From assembly GCA_963761435.1 (NCBI GenBank), contig CAVXHJ010000010.1, forward strand, positions 1,116,001 through 1,180,000: a stretch of DNA of 64,000 nt, given 5' to 3'. Positions within the stretch are counted from its first letter, which is position 1; each line of letters opens with the position of its first letter. The notes beneath the pieces are model-generated. The model was not told the origin of the DNA and did not search any database. It worked only from the letters and a program-made list of their open reading frames with translations. Made by a program: the position numbers and the translations under genes. The DNA is from Roseiarcus sp963761435 (lineage in GTDB: Bacteria; Pseudomonadota; Alphaproteobacteria; Rhizobiales; Beijerinckiaceae). Shown here in pieces: positions 7,648 through 15,167 of this stretch.

Positions 7648-7843
7648 CGGGACTCTCTTTCGTCTCGGAAGCCTTGTCCCCGTCCTCGAATTGGGCCAGC
7701 AGCTCCACAAATTTCGCCGGAAGCGGCGCGTGAACGAGATCGGAGTAGTGAGCCTTGAGCGCCCGCCCGATGGCCTCAACAGCCTTCGGATCGGGCGACG
7801 CGACATCCGGCGCCTTGGCTCTATTCGTACGCGTCGCGGTCAT
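7634..7843 (-). CDS. nepR: Anti-sigma factor NepR
   Basis: A 69-aa protein with the NepR core (IGRALKAHYSDLVHAPLPAK, then FVELLAQFE) between flexible ends. It should bind EcfG and keep it from RNA polymerase until phosphorylated PhyR takes NepR away; phyR itself is not in this window. ATG at 7843 has AGGTGGG 5-6 bases upstream and is preferred over a GTG at 7858. It overlaps ecfG by 14 bp and lies under the perfect EcfG promoter at 7865-7890. Confidence 0.92.
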   Translation of the reverse strand: MTATRTNRAKAPDVASPDPKAVEAIGRALKAHYSDLVHAPLPAKFVELLAQFEDGDKASETKESPDAVG

Positions 7844-7864
7844 CAATACCCACCTCACGCCGAA

Positions 7865-7890
7865 AACGCCCGGGGGAACCGTCGTGTTCC
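7865..7890 (-). promoter_or_regulatory. EcfG autoregulatory promoter, GGAAC-N17-CGTT
   Basis: On the minus strand GGAAC is at 7890-7886 and CGTT at 7868-7865, spacer 17. A start about 7 bases further would leave a leader of about 15 bases before the nepR ATG at 7843. Confidence 0.8.
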
Positions 7891-7940
7891 CTCATCAGAA
7901 AACAATTTTCACGGCGCCCCCCAGAACCGGGCTATATTTT

Positions 7941-8111
7941 CTAAGGCAAACCGCGTCTGGTGATCCCAAGCACGCCAGAAATCAGGAACGCGACCAAGGC
8001 GACCACGAACACGATTTTTGCGGCCGCGAATGCGGTTCCGGCCACCACGCCGAAACCGAGCAGGCCCGCGATAAGAGCAATGACGAGAAAGCCGATCGCC
8101 CAGCCGAACAT
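7941..8111 (-). CDS. DUF1328 (UPF0391) small membrane protein
   Basis: A 56-aa protein. It starts MFGWAIGFLVIALIAGLLGF and continues with a second hydrophobic helix, KIVFVVALVAFLISGVLG, ending TRRGLP. Two-helix layout, length and opening sequence are those of DUF1328. The family is common in stress regulons; no molecular function is known. AGGAGG lies 6-7 bases before the ATG. A candidate EcfG promoter at 8151-8176 is about 40 bases upstream. It is divergent from the His-rich gene at 8275. Confidence 0.88.
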   Translation of the reverse strand: MFGWAIGFLVIALIAGLLGFGVVAGTAFAAAKIVFVVALVAFLISGVLGITRRGLP

Positions 8112-8150
8112 GGTGTCCTCCTGACGCTAATGCTGGTTACTGGCCGTCTA

Positions 8151-8176
8151 AACCCTTCAAGTCCGGACGAGGTTCC
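8151..8176 (-). promoter_or_regulatory. Candidate EcfG-type promoter, GGAAC-N17-GGTT, for DUF1328
   Basis: On the minus strand GGAAC is at 8176-8172 and GGTT at 8154-8151, spacer 17. The DUF1328 ATG is at 8111. Confidence 0.5.
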
Positions 8177-8214
8177 AATGAAAGGCGCGTCCTTTGCGCG
8201 TGATCCTGCTCTGG

Positions 8215-8239
8215 GGAACGATTGCGGGTTCAGTGCGTT
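8215..8239 (+). promoter_or_regulatory. EcfG-type promoter, GGAAC-N16-CGTT, for the His-rich protein
   Basis: GGAAC at 8215-8219 and CGTT at 8236-8239, spacer 16, a full consensus match. The ATG of the 64-aa gene follows at 8275. Confidence 0.75.
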
Positions 8240-8274
8240 GACCCGCCATCGCAACGCGATCCAGAGGAGAAGAC

Positions 8275-8469
8275 ATGTCAAAGGAAGCCCATACCAACGC
8301 CGCCCAGCACCACGAGAACGCGGCGAAGAGCCATAAGATGGCCGCCGATTTTCACGCCAAGGGTGAGCACGCGAAGGGTCGCGAGGAGTCATCGAAAGCT
8401 TTTGCTCATTCGAAAGCGGCGTATGAACATTCTGAGATGGCGCACGGCAAGAGCCAATCCCAGAGGTGA
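8275..8469 (+). CDS. 64-aa His/Ala/Lys-rich stress protein of unknown function
   Basis: A short, hydrophilic, probably helical protein with 9 His in 64 residues, many Ala, Lys, Glu and Ser, and no Cys or membrane segment. His residues are spaced along the chain (AH, HH, SH, FH, EH), which could suit metal binding or buffering; that is only a guess. GAGGAG lies 6 bases before the ATG and a perfect EcfG promoter stands 36 bases upstream, so it is a real stress-regulated gene. A GC-rich hairpin follows the stop. Confidence 0.75.
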   Translation: MSKEAHTNAAQHHENAAKSHKMAADFHAKGEHAKGREESSKAFAHSKAAYEHSEMAHGKSQSQR

Positions 8470-8475
8470 ATCAGA

Positions 8476-8507
8476 GCCGGCGAGGCCGCGGCGCGGGCCT
8501 CACCGGC
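8476..8507 (+). terminator. GC-rich hairpin after the His-rich gene
   Basis: Stem GCCGG-GAGGCC (8476-8487) with GGCCTC-CCGGC (8496-8507), one mismatch and an 8-base loop. No T-run follows, so it may be an mRNA-end stabiliser instead of a terminator. Confidence 0.4.
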
Positions 8508-8537
8508 CCCGTAACGATTACTGGATGCGGGCGCGGG

Positions 8538-9072
8538 ATGTCGGACAACCCTTCCTCTATGTCGGGCATTCCAAACCACATTGATGAGGCGGTGCGTTCG
8601 GTTGCGCAGCTCCATTCCGATCACCACGGCAGGGCCACTAACCCCCAGCGTGTCGTGAACCGGATAACCGCCTTCATTGCTCGGCCCTCCTTCGTTGCCC
8701 TGATGGGACTCGGAGTGGCTGGGTGGATCGGCGCAAATCTGATCGCGAGTTCGTTTGGTCTGCAGGCGTTCGACGCGCCGGCCTTTCCATGGCTGCAGGG
8801 CGCAGAGAATTCTGTTCTCACTGTTCCTGGTCATGCTCGTGCTCGTCGCTCAAAAACACGAGGATGAACTGAATGCGCATCGCGACACTCTGACGCTCGA
8901 GCTCGCGATCCTGAGCGAGCACAAGATCGCCAAGGTGATCCAGCTTCTTGAAGAATTGCGCAGAGACAGTCCGCACATCCAGGACCGCATCGACCCCCAG
9001 GCGGAGCAGATGGCTGAGCCTGCGGATGCCGGATCGGTTCTGGCGGCGACACGCGAGAGCAATGGACCGTGA
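8538..9072 (+). pseudogene. DUF1003 membrane protein, split by one frameshift
   Basis: The N-terminal frame (from ATG 8538) carries NRITAFIARPSFVALMGLG and a first membrane helix, then FDAPAFPWLQG. The second frame continues with a second helix, FSLFLVMLVLVAQKHEDEL, and a charged tail AILSEHKIAKVIQLLEELR. Joined, they give a DUF1003 protein of about 178 aa with two membrane helices. The break lies near 8800-8815, between the helices. Both halves are well conserved, so this may be a sequence error. It could be cotranscribed with the His-rich gene 68 bp upstream. Confidence 0.75.
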
Positions 9073-9102
9073 GGCGCCGCGCGTTCTGAGAGTTGAGCGA
9101 AA

Positions 9103-9128
9103 GGAACAAAGCCCGGAGCCACGCTGTT
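9103..9128 (+). promoter_or_regulatory. Weak EcfG-like site, GGAAC-N17-TGTT
   Basis: GGAAC at 9103-9107 and TGTT at 9125-9128, spacer 17. It is placed correctly for the transglutaminase-like gene at 9178. The -10 first base is off consensus, so the call is tentative. Confidence 0.3.
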
Positions 9129-9177
9129 TGGCGGATGCCGGTCGCTTGGCGCGCCGGCCGAGGGCTTGGGTATATTC

Positions 9178-10005
9178 ATGCTGATCCGCTATGGCTTCGA
9201 TCTCGCGCTTGAACTTACGCAGCCGACGACAATTCTCGCCCTGATGGATGTTCATTCCGAATTTCGGCGCAGTCTCGTCGAGGAGACTGAGCTCGAACTT
9301 TCACCCGCAATGTCGGCCCAACGTCTTGTCGACGGCGACGGCAACATCCTGAGGCGGTTGACTGCGCCGGCCGGGTCGGCGTCGTTGCGACTTGGCGGCG
9401 TCTTTCGCAGCGATGGCCGCCCGGATGAGGTCGACGTCGACGCCGGAGTTGTCGCGCCTTCGGACTTCCCACCCGATACGTTGGCGTTCCTGCGGCCCAG
9501 TCGATATTGCGAGACCGACCTCTTGGCGGATTTCGCCTGGGCGAACTTCGGCGCCATCCGCGGAGGGTGGACCCGCGTGCAGGCCATCTGCGATTTCGTT
9601 CATGAGCGCCTCAGGTTCAGCTATCCCGAGGCGCGCCCGACGCGGACCGCGAGCGAGGCTTTGGCGGAGGGCGTAGGCGTGTGCCGCGACTTTAGCCATT
9701 TGGCCATCGCCTTGTGCCGCTGCCTCAATATTCCAGCGCGATACTGCAACGGCTATCTCGGCGACATCGGCGTCCCGTCCGATCCGGCGCCGATGGACTT
9801 CAACGCCTGGTTCGAAGCCTTTCTCGGGGATCGATGGTTCACCTTCGACCCTCGGCATAATCGGCCCCGAATCGGCCGGATATTGATTTCACGCGGGCGC
9901 GACGCGGCGGATGTTCCGATGATCACGACCTTCGGCTCCCATGCGCTCACGCGCTTCGCCGTGATCACCGAGGAGATCAAAGAATACGACGCCGCGGCCG
10001 CTTGA
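9178..10005 (+). CDS. Transglutaminase-like cysteine protease family protein
   Basis: A 275-aa cytosolic protein. An N-terminal beta-rich region of about 130 residues is followed by the transglutaminase core: catalytic Cys in GVCRDFSHLAIALCR, then IPARYCNGYL, the aromatic segment FNAWFEAFLGDRWFTFD and DPRHNRPRIGR. Asn stands where many relatives have the catalytic His (AWxE context). I recall the same feature in this bacterial subfamily, but it leaves true activity open. ATG at 9178 is chosen over TTG at 9166; no strong ribosome-binding site is visible. It sits inside the stress island with a weak EcfG-like site upstream. Confidence 0.8.
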   Translation: MLIRYGFDLALELTQPTTILALMDVHSEFRRSLVEETELELSPAMSAQRLVDGDGNILRRLTAPAGSASLRLGGVFRSDGRPDEVDVDAGVVAPSDFPPDTLAFLRPSRYCETDLLADFAWANFGAIRGGWTRVQAICDFVHERLRFSYPEARPTRTASEALAEGVGVCRDFSHLAIALCRCLNIPARYCNGYLGDIGVPSDPAPMDFNAWFEAFLGDRWFTFDPRHNRPRIGRILISRGRDAADVPMITTFGSHALTRFAVITEEIKEYDAAAA

Positions 10006-10049
10006 GGGCGGGCTTTCCTCCGAGGAGCCACGCGCAAAGCTCCAGAGCT

Positions 10050-10074
10050 GGAACCTTCCCAGCATGTTGGCGTT
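10050..10074 (+). promoter_or_regulatory. EcfG-type promoter, GGAAC-N16-CGTT, for the PRC-barrel gene
   Basis: GGAAC at 10050-10054 and CGTT at 10071-10074, spacer 16, full consensus. The ATG is at 10106 with AAGGAG just upstream. Confidence 0.78.
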
Positions 10075-10105
10075 TCCTAGGATCAGTCGACCTAAGGAGA
10101 CGGTC

Positions 10106-10654
10106 ATGCGGAAATTCTTACTTGCCGCGGCAGCGGTTGGCGCTCTCGGAACTGCGAGCGCCCTGGCGCAAAATACGGCGCCGAACGATCCGGCCAGCGG
10201 GACCGCCGGCGTGCACGACAATATGAATCCCTCGACAAGTCCGGGCGGCGCGGCCCTTGGCGCGAATCCGGATAGCGCCAACCCAGCAAATGCGCCGAAG
10301 ATCGCCGCTCAGGAAATGCCAAAGGGTCAGCCGAGCTTCATCAACCTGCAAAATAGCGACATGCTGACCGCAAACGTCGTCGGCCTCGATGTCTATAACC
10401 AGCAGAACGACAAGATAGGCAAGATTCAGGACGTCGCCTTCAACGCCTCGAAACAGTTGACGGGTTATATCCTGTCAGTCGGCGGCTTCCTCGGCATGGG
10501 CACGCACTACGTCGCGGTCGATCCGAACGCCGTGTTGGTTCAATATGACGCCAGCAACAACACCTGGCGGGCGACAATGAACGCGAGCAAGGACCAGCTC
10601 AAGTCGGCGCCGGAATTCAAATACACGGGACAGTGGACAGGGAGCAGAAGCTGA
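10106..10654 (+). CDS. Secreted PRC-barrel domain protein
   Basis: A 182-aa protein with a clear Sec signal peptide (MRKFLLAAAAVGALGTASALAQ region, cut after ALA near residue 20). A low-complexity Asn/Pro/Ala linker follows, then a PRC-barrel from about residue 85 onward: LTANVVGLDVYNQQNDKIG, KIQDVAFN and TGYILSVGGFLGMGTHYVAV. Secreted PRC-barrel proteins of this kind are widespread in Hyphomicrobiales and often stress-induced; ligand unknown. A longer reading from 10064 is ruled out by AAGGAG and the signal peptide at 10106. A perfect EcfG promoter lies 32 bp upstream. Confidence 0.88.
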   Translation: MRKFLLAAAAVGALGTASALAQNTAPNDPASGTAGVHDNMNPSTSPGGAALGANPDSANPANAPKIAAQEMPKGQPSFINLQNSDMLTANVVGLDVYNQQNDKIGKIQDVAFNASKQLTGYILSVGGFLGMGTHYVAVDPNAVLVQYDASNNTWRATMNASKDQLKSAPEFKYTGQWTGSRS

Positions 10655-10668
10655 GCCCCCAAGTCAAA

Positions 10669-10696
10669 CGGAACGGAGCACTATCGCTCCGTTCCG
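10669..10696 (+). terminator. Strong hairpin after the PRC-barrel gene
   Basis: Perfect 11-bp stem, CGGAACGGAGC (10669-10679) with GCTCCGTTCCG (10686-10696), and a 6-base loop, 14 bases after the stop. The T-run is poor. The stem contains GGAAC and CGTT, but at a 15-base spacing unsuited to an EcfG promoter. Confidence 0.6.
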
Positions 10697-10817
10697 CTTC
10701 CGATTTCGAAGACCAGCCGGCAGAGGATTCGTTCGTCTGGGTGGCTGGCGTAGCAAAGCGGCCGCGCCAGCGCACGCGGCTTCCGGCGCCACGGTCGGTG
10801 GTCAAAGAGGCGAGGTC

Positions 10818-11327
10818 ATGTGCAACTCGGCTGCGGACGTTGATCGAATCTGGACTCTTATCAGCGACATTCCCGTTGCAATGGTCGTCACCCATGAATC
10901 TCAGGGGCGGAATATGCGAGCCCGCCCAATGGCCGTTCGGCCGGCTCGACAGGAAGGCGCAATCTATTTCTTGACCGACGTTGACGCGCCCAAAGCCGAG
11001 GAAATCCGGCTTGACAACACGATTTGCCTTGCACTGGCGGACAACAAAAGCCGAAAATACGTGTCAATTACCGGTCGCGGCGAGATCATCGAAGATCCGG
11101 CTCGAATCGAGGAACTCTGGTCGATTTACGACAAGGCCTTCTGGCCTGACAAAAGCGATCCGCGGATAAGAATTCTTCGGGTTACCCTCGAAAGCGCGGA
11201 GTTCTGGGAAGGAGCGGGGGCTGTCGTCACCGCCGTCAAGCTGGTCACTGCAGCTGTCTCGGGCGCGCGAATGAATCTCGGCGAGAACGAAAAGATTGGA
11301 TTTGAGGGCTCGTCTAGCGAACGGTAG
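10818..11327 (+). CDS. Pyridoxamine 5'-phosphate oxidase-like general stress protein
   Basis: A 169-aa split-barrel flavin-binding-type protein. Motifs include the N-terminal helix DVDRIWTLISDIPVAMVVT, the beta-strand RARPMAVRP, IYFLTDVDAPKAEEI, VSITGRGEIIED and WPDKSDPRIRILRV. This pattern is that of the general stress protein 26 branch, which binds FMN or related cofactors; the reaction is unknown. GAGGCGAGG precedes the ATG by a few bases. No EcfG consensus is visible directly upstream, so it may depend on read-through past the hairpin or another promoter. Confidence 0.85.
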   Translation: MCNSAADVDRIWTLISDIPVAMVVTHESQGRNMRARPMAVRPARQEGAIYFLTDVDAPKAEEIRLDNTICLALADNKSRKYVSITGRGEIIEDPARIEELWSIYDKAFWPDKSDPRIRILRVTLESAEFWEGAGAVVTAVKLVTAAVSGARMNLGENEKIGFEGSSSER

Positions 11328-11677
11328 CGCGCACATTAGGGAAGAGGCGAAGCGATTTGACGCGTCGATCGCAACAGCGCCTCAATTAAGGGTGGCGCAG
11401 CTCGGATTTCATCTCACGCGGGCGCCCAAACCATCACGCTTGGTCCTGCATCAGCCGACGTAAAGCGTAGCCAGGTCACTAGGGCCCGCCCGATAGCGTA
11501 TTCTCGGCGGCGCATTTTCACGTCGACCCAAATCGGTGATTGGAGGTCGCCACATCGGCTTGGGCGAGCGCGCTCCTCTAGACTAAAGGCTGGCTCCGGC
11601 GGCGCCGACGCTGGTATCTTCGGGGAGCGCGCCGTCCCCGGCGTGTCAATTGCGAATGAGAAAAAAGGGGGATTTGG
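11328..11677. other. 350-bp intergenic region between stress island and sugar locus
   Basis: No gene was found. It holds a 9-bp perfect inverted repeat, GCGCGCTCC at 11568-11576 and GGAGCGCGC at 11624-11632, 47 bases apart, about 45 bases before the next ORF. This could be an operator arm pair, but there is no second support. AAGGGGG shortly before 11678 serves as ribosome-binding site of the next gene. Confidence 0.4.
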
Positions 11678-12754
11678 ATGCGATCGTGGCGCGTAGCGGG
11701 AATAAATTTTGACCACGCTCACATGGGCGATCTCCTCCGCGAGGTCTACGAGCATCCGCACGCTGAAATCGTCGGGATCTGTCACACTGACATCGAGCGG
11801 ATGGCGGCGGCCCGCGCGGCCCTCAACATTCCCGATGACCGCGTATTCACTGACGCCGACCGCTGCATCCGGACGACCAATCCGGATTTGATCATTCTCT
11901 GTCCGGCGACCGCCGCCCATGCCGATTGGGTCGAACGGATCGCCCCCTATCGGATCGACATCCTCGTCGAAAAGCCCTTTGCAGCGACGCTGGCCGACGC
12001 CGACCGGATGATCGCCGCTGCAGACAAGGCACAAATCCGCATGGCCATAAACTGGCCGCTCGCCTGGTATCCGAGCCACGTCACCGCCAAGCGCCTCGCG
12101 GACGAGGGCGCCATCGGACGCGTCACCGAGGTTCATTACTATGATGGCAACCGCGGTCCGCTTTATCACGTCGCCGATAAGATCGAGGTCAGCCCGGGAG
12201 AGGTCGCCAAGCAGAAGCAAAACTCGTGGTGGTACAAGAAGGAGTCTGGAGGCGGAAGCCTGCTCGACTATCTTGGTTACGGCGTCACCCTCGGCGCCTG
12301 GTACCTAGGGGGACGGGCCCCAAGCGAGGTAACGACGATCATTGACCGCCCCGCTGGCCTCGAGGTCGACGAGCACTCCATCACAGTATGCCGTTACGAG
12401 GACGGCCTGTCCAAGTTCGAGACGCGGTGGGGGACCTTCACCGATCCGTGGACGCTTCAGCCGCAGCCGAAGTGCGGCTTCGTGCTGGTCGGCAGCGACG
12501 GCACCATCTCAAGCTACGACTACGAAAAAACGATCCGTCTGCAAACGCGGGCCCGCGCCGAGCAGCACGAGATTCCGGTTGATGAACTCGTCGCGCCCCG
12601 CCGCCATCCGATCGAATACATGCTTCACTGCAAAGAAACCGGAGAGGCCATCGCCGGCCCGCTCGATCCAAAGCTTGCGCGGATCGGCCAACGCATCGTC
12701 GACGCGGCGATGCGCTCCGCGGCGGAGAAGCGAACCGTGGACCTGGCGCAATGA
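11678..12754 (+). CDS. Gfo/Idh/MocA family NAD(P)-dependent dehydrogenase
   Basis: A 358-aa cytosolic oxidoreductase. The N-terminal Rossmann fold includes RVAGINFDHAHMGD and a long strand-helix unit; the family Lys is in VEKPFAATLADADRM near residue 92; the C-terminal half is the substrate-binding alpha/beta domain with GGGSLLDYLGYGVTLG. It probably oxidises a sugar, polyol or inositol-like compound. It is the first gene of an apparent operon and overlaps the next dehydrogenase by ATGA at 12751-12754. The exact substrate cannot be read from sequence. Confidence 0.85.
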   Translation: MRSWRVAGINFDHAHMGDLLREVYEHPHAEIVGICHTDIERMAAARAALNIPDDRVFTDADRCIRTTNPDLIILCPATAAHADWVERIAPYRIDILVEKPFAATLADADRMIAAADKAQIRMAINWPLAWYPSHVTAKRLADEGAIGRVTEVHYYDGNRGPLYHVADKIEVSPGEVAKQKQNSWWYKKESGGGSLLDYLGYGVTLGAWYLGGRAPSEVTTIIDRPAGLEVDEHSITVCRYEDGLSKFETRWGTFTDPWTLQPQPKCGFVLVGSDGTISSYDYEKTIRLQTRARAEQHEIPVDELVAPRRHPIEYMLHCKETGEAIAGPLDPKLARIGQRIVDAAMRSAAEKRTVDLAQ

Positions 12755-13890
12755 CCGGCGAGCCGCCTCAGGTCACGGCGGTCGACCAGGACCGCTACGC
12801 TCTGGTCACGGAAAAAGCCGCGGAAGTCGCTGCTCCCGATCTTCCTTACCGGCCCCGTGACCCCCGCGCCTACCGGCCCGGCATTGGATTGATCGGCGCC
12901 GGCGGCATTACCTTCTCCCATCTCGACGCCTACAGAAAGGCCGGTTATCGGGTTCTCGCGATCTGCAACCCGACTTTGGCGAAGGCGGCGGCGCGGCGCG
13001 ACGCCTTCTATCCCGACGCCAGGATTTCGACGGACCCCGAGGCGGTTCTGACGTGCCCAGGCGTTGAAGTGATCGACATCGCGACCCATCCAGCTCAGCG
13101 CGTGGCATTGATCGAAGCGGCGATCGAGGCAGGCAAGCATGTGCTGTCGCAGAAGCCGTTCGTACTCGACCTCGACGTCGGCGAACGCCTTTGCGAGCGC
13201 GCCGCGAAGAGAGGCGTCCGGCTTGCGATCAACCAGAACGGCCGCTGGGCGCCTCACTTCGCCTATATGCGCGAAGCTGTCGGCGCCGGCCTGATCGGTG
13301 AGGTCATTGGCGTCCATGCCGCTGTCCATTGGGACCACACGTGGGTCAAGGGGACCGTCTTCGAGCAGATGGACGACTTGATCTTCTACGACTTCGCCAT
13401 TCACTGGTTTGATTTTCTCGCCTCGCTGATTGGACGACGCGCGAACAGCGTCTATGCGACGCGCGGCTTTGCTGCGGGGCAGACCATTCGTCCAGCCATG
13501 CTTGCCCAGGCGCTCGTCACCTTTGACGGCGGCCAGGCCTCACTCGTCTTTGACGCTTACACGCGCTACGGCCCCCTCGACACGACGTACGTTGCGGGAA
13601 CAAAGGGCAGTCTGTCGAGCATCGGTCCGAACCTGCAAGAGCAGACGGTTACGCTCCATACCCAAGCCGGCGCCGCGCGTCCGGCGCTGACGGGGTCCTG
13701 GTTCAACGACGGCTTCCACGGGGCCATGGCGGAGCTCCTCTCGGCGATCGAGGAGAATCGCGAGCCCTCCAACAATGGCCGAGACAACTTGCTAAGCTTG
13801 GCGCTGGCCTTCGCGGCTATCAATTCCTCGGGTTCAGGAATGGCGCGCCCCGTCGGCAGCGTCCGCAAGCTCGGTGCAGCAGTTTCGTAG
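12751..13890 (+). CDS. Gfo/Idh/MocA family dehydrogenase, second copy
   Basis: A 379-aa protein. After an N-terminal extension of about 45 residues comes the nucleotide-binding stretch PGIGLIGAGGITFSHLDAY, the family motif SQKPFVLDLDVGERLC (usual EKP replaced by QKP) and AINQNGRWAPHFAYMREAV. The C-terminal domain is complete (AVHWDHTWVKG, DFAIHWFDFLASLIG). Translational coupling (ATGA) with the preceding dehydrogenase suggests consecutive steps or one heteromeric enzyme. The substituted Glu before KP is worth noting. Confidence 0.85.
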   Translation: MTGEPPQVTAVDQDRYALVTEKAAEVAAPDLPYRPRDPRAYRPGIGLIGAGGITFSHLDAYRKAGYRVLAICNPTLAKAAARRDAFYPDARISTDPEAVLTCPGVEVIDIATHPAQRVALIEAAIEAGKHVLSQKPFVLDLDVGERLCERAAKRGVRLAINQNGRWAPHFAYMREAVGAGLIGEVIGVHAAVHWDHTWVKGTVFEQMDDLIFYDFAIHWFDFLASLIGRRANSVYATRGFAAGQTIRPAMLAQALVTFDGGQASLVFDAYTRYGPLDTTYVAGTKGSLSSIGPNLQEQTVTLHTQAGAARPALTGSWFNDGFHGAMAELLSAIEENREPSNNGRDNLLSLALAFAAINSSGSGMARPVGSVRKLGAAVS

Positions 13891-13998
13891 GCGCCATCCG
13901 GAGTGCCGTTCCTTCACCTTTTGGCGGGGGGAAATTGCAATGGTATGAGATTCGCGCCACAGTGATGTAGCTGAGCCAAGAACCACCGGGAGGAAAAC

Positions 13999-15030
13999 AT
14001 GAGACGCTTATGCGGAATTGCCGCGCTTGCCCTGCTGACGGCGGCGCCCGTCGGGGGCGCGAGCGCCGCTCAACAGTTCGTAATCGGGGTCTCGAACACC
14101 CACATCGGCAACAGCTGGCGCGAGGAGTTCGTTTGCTCGATCAAAGCCGAGGCGCTCGCCTCGGGCTTGGTTTCGAAGATCGTTCTGGCCAATCGCGAAG
14201 CCGGCCCATCCGAGCAGATCGCGGACCTTCGCACCCTGATTTCGGCAGGCGTCAACGCCATCATCATAAACCCCTCGGACGAGAAAGCGCTCAACGGCGT
14301 GATCAAGCAGGCGGCCGACAAGGGGATCGTCGTCGTTGCAGCGGACCAGCCCGTCAGCGCTCCGGAAGCCTATATCGTCACCGGCGACCAGGAGACCTAC
14401 GCCAAGGTCGGCGCCAAGTGGCTGTTCGAGCAGCTGAAGGGCAAGGGCGACGTCTATCAGATGCGCGGCATCGACGGGGCGCCCGGCGACAGCGTCAGGC
14501 AGAAGGGCTTCGAGGAGGTTCTAAAGGACTACCCCGGGATCAAGGTCGTCGCGACGACTTTCATGGACTGGTCCAACGAAAAGGCCGCACAGCAGATGTC
14601 CGCGATGCTCGCTTCAGGCAAGCATTTCGACGGCGTGTGGACTTCCGGGATCGACTACACGGTGATCGAGGCGATCAAGACTGCAAACAAGCCGTTCGTT
14701 CCGTTCGTGGGCGCCGACAACAACGGCTTCATGAAGCAGTTGATCGACTACAAGAAGGACGGACTGACTGGCGTCGCGGTCGGCAATTCGCCCGCGATCG
14801 GCGCCGCCGGACTGGTCGTCGCCCTGGACGTCTTGCAGAAAAAGCCGCGCGACAAGGTCACGACGGTTCCAACAGCCTGGTACGACAACACGACTGACGA
14901 AGGGGTGGCGAAGCTAAAGGCGCTCTACGACCCGAACGTCGCGCCGACCGATCCTGCCTATGGCCCCGAGAAGGATTACGGTCACTTTACCGCCGCCCAG
15001 GAAAAGGACTGCAAAGGTCCGGGCGAATAG
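13999..15030 (+). CDS. Ribose-type ABC transporter periplasmic sugar-binding protein
   Basis: A 343-aa exported protein with a signal peptide (MRRLCGIAALALLTAAPVGG, cleavage near GASAA). The mature part is a type-I periplasmic binding fold of the ribose/galactose/rhizopine group: FVIGVSNTHIGNSWREEF, LRTLISAGVNAIIINPSDE, KGIVVVAADQPVSAPEAYIV and KPFVPFVGADNNGFMKQL. GGGAGGAAA lies just before the ATG. It heads the importer genes that follow. A hairpin at 15040-15072 separates it from the ATPase-permease gene, typical for making more binding protein than transporter. Confidence 0.9.
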   Translation: MRRLCGIAALALLTAAPVGGASAAQQFVIGVSNTHIGNSWREEFVCSIKAEALASGLVSKIVLANREAGPSEQIADLRTLISAGVNAIIINPSDEKALNGVIKQAADKGIVVVAADQPVSAPEAYIVTGDQETYAKVGAKWLFEQLKGKGDVYQMRGIDGAPGDSVRQKGFEEVLKDYPGIKVVATTFMDWSNEKAAQQMSAMLASGKHFDGVWTSGIDYTVIEAIKTANKPFVPFVGADNNGFMKQLIDYKKDGLTGVAVGNSPAIGAAGLVVALDVLQKKPRDKVTTVPTAWYDNTTDEGVAKLKALYDPNVAPTDPAYGPEKDYGHFTAAQEKDCKGPGE

Positions 15031-15039
15031 CACCCAATC

Positions 15040-15072
15040 GCGCCGGCGTTTGCTTTTTTCGCGCGCCGGCGC
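15040..15072 (+). terminator. Attenuator-like hairpin after the sugar-binding protein gene
   Basis: Perfect 9-bp stem, GCGCCGGCG (15040-15048) with CGCCGGCGC (15064-15072), and a 15-base loop containing TTTTTT. It starts 10 bases after the stop. It may protect the upstream mRNA or reduce read-through. Confidence 0.5.
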
Positions 15073-15167
15073 TTCCTTCTTGACCACAATTGCGATCGTA
15101 TAGTCGTGCTCGTCGACGCGAGGGCGCGGGTCATCAATATGCCGCGAGCAGACATGGGGGCGCCCCA

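Noticed and set aside
7648..7806. N-terminal extension of ecfG
   Set aside because: Lies wholly in nepR, in another frame, and EcfG homology begins at the ATG at 7647.
10669..10696. GGAAC and CGTT as EcfG promoter for the 10818 gene
   Set aside because: The spacing is 15 bases and both elements are arms of a perfect hairpin; a terminator fits better.
11568..11632. 9-bp inverted repeat as operator of the sugar operon
   Set aside because: Long 47-base spacing, GC-only sequence, no second copy and no regulator gene nearby; too weak to call.
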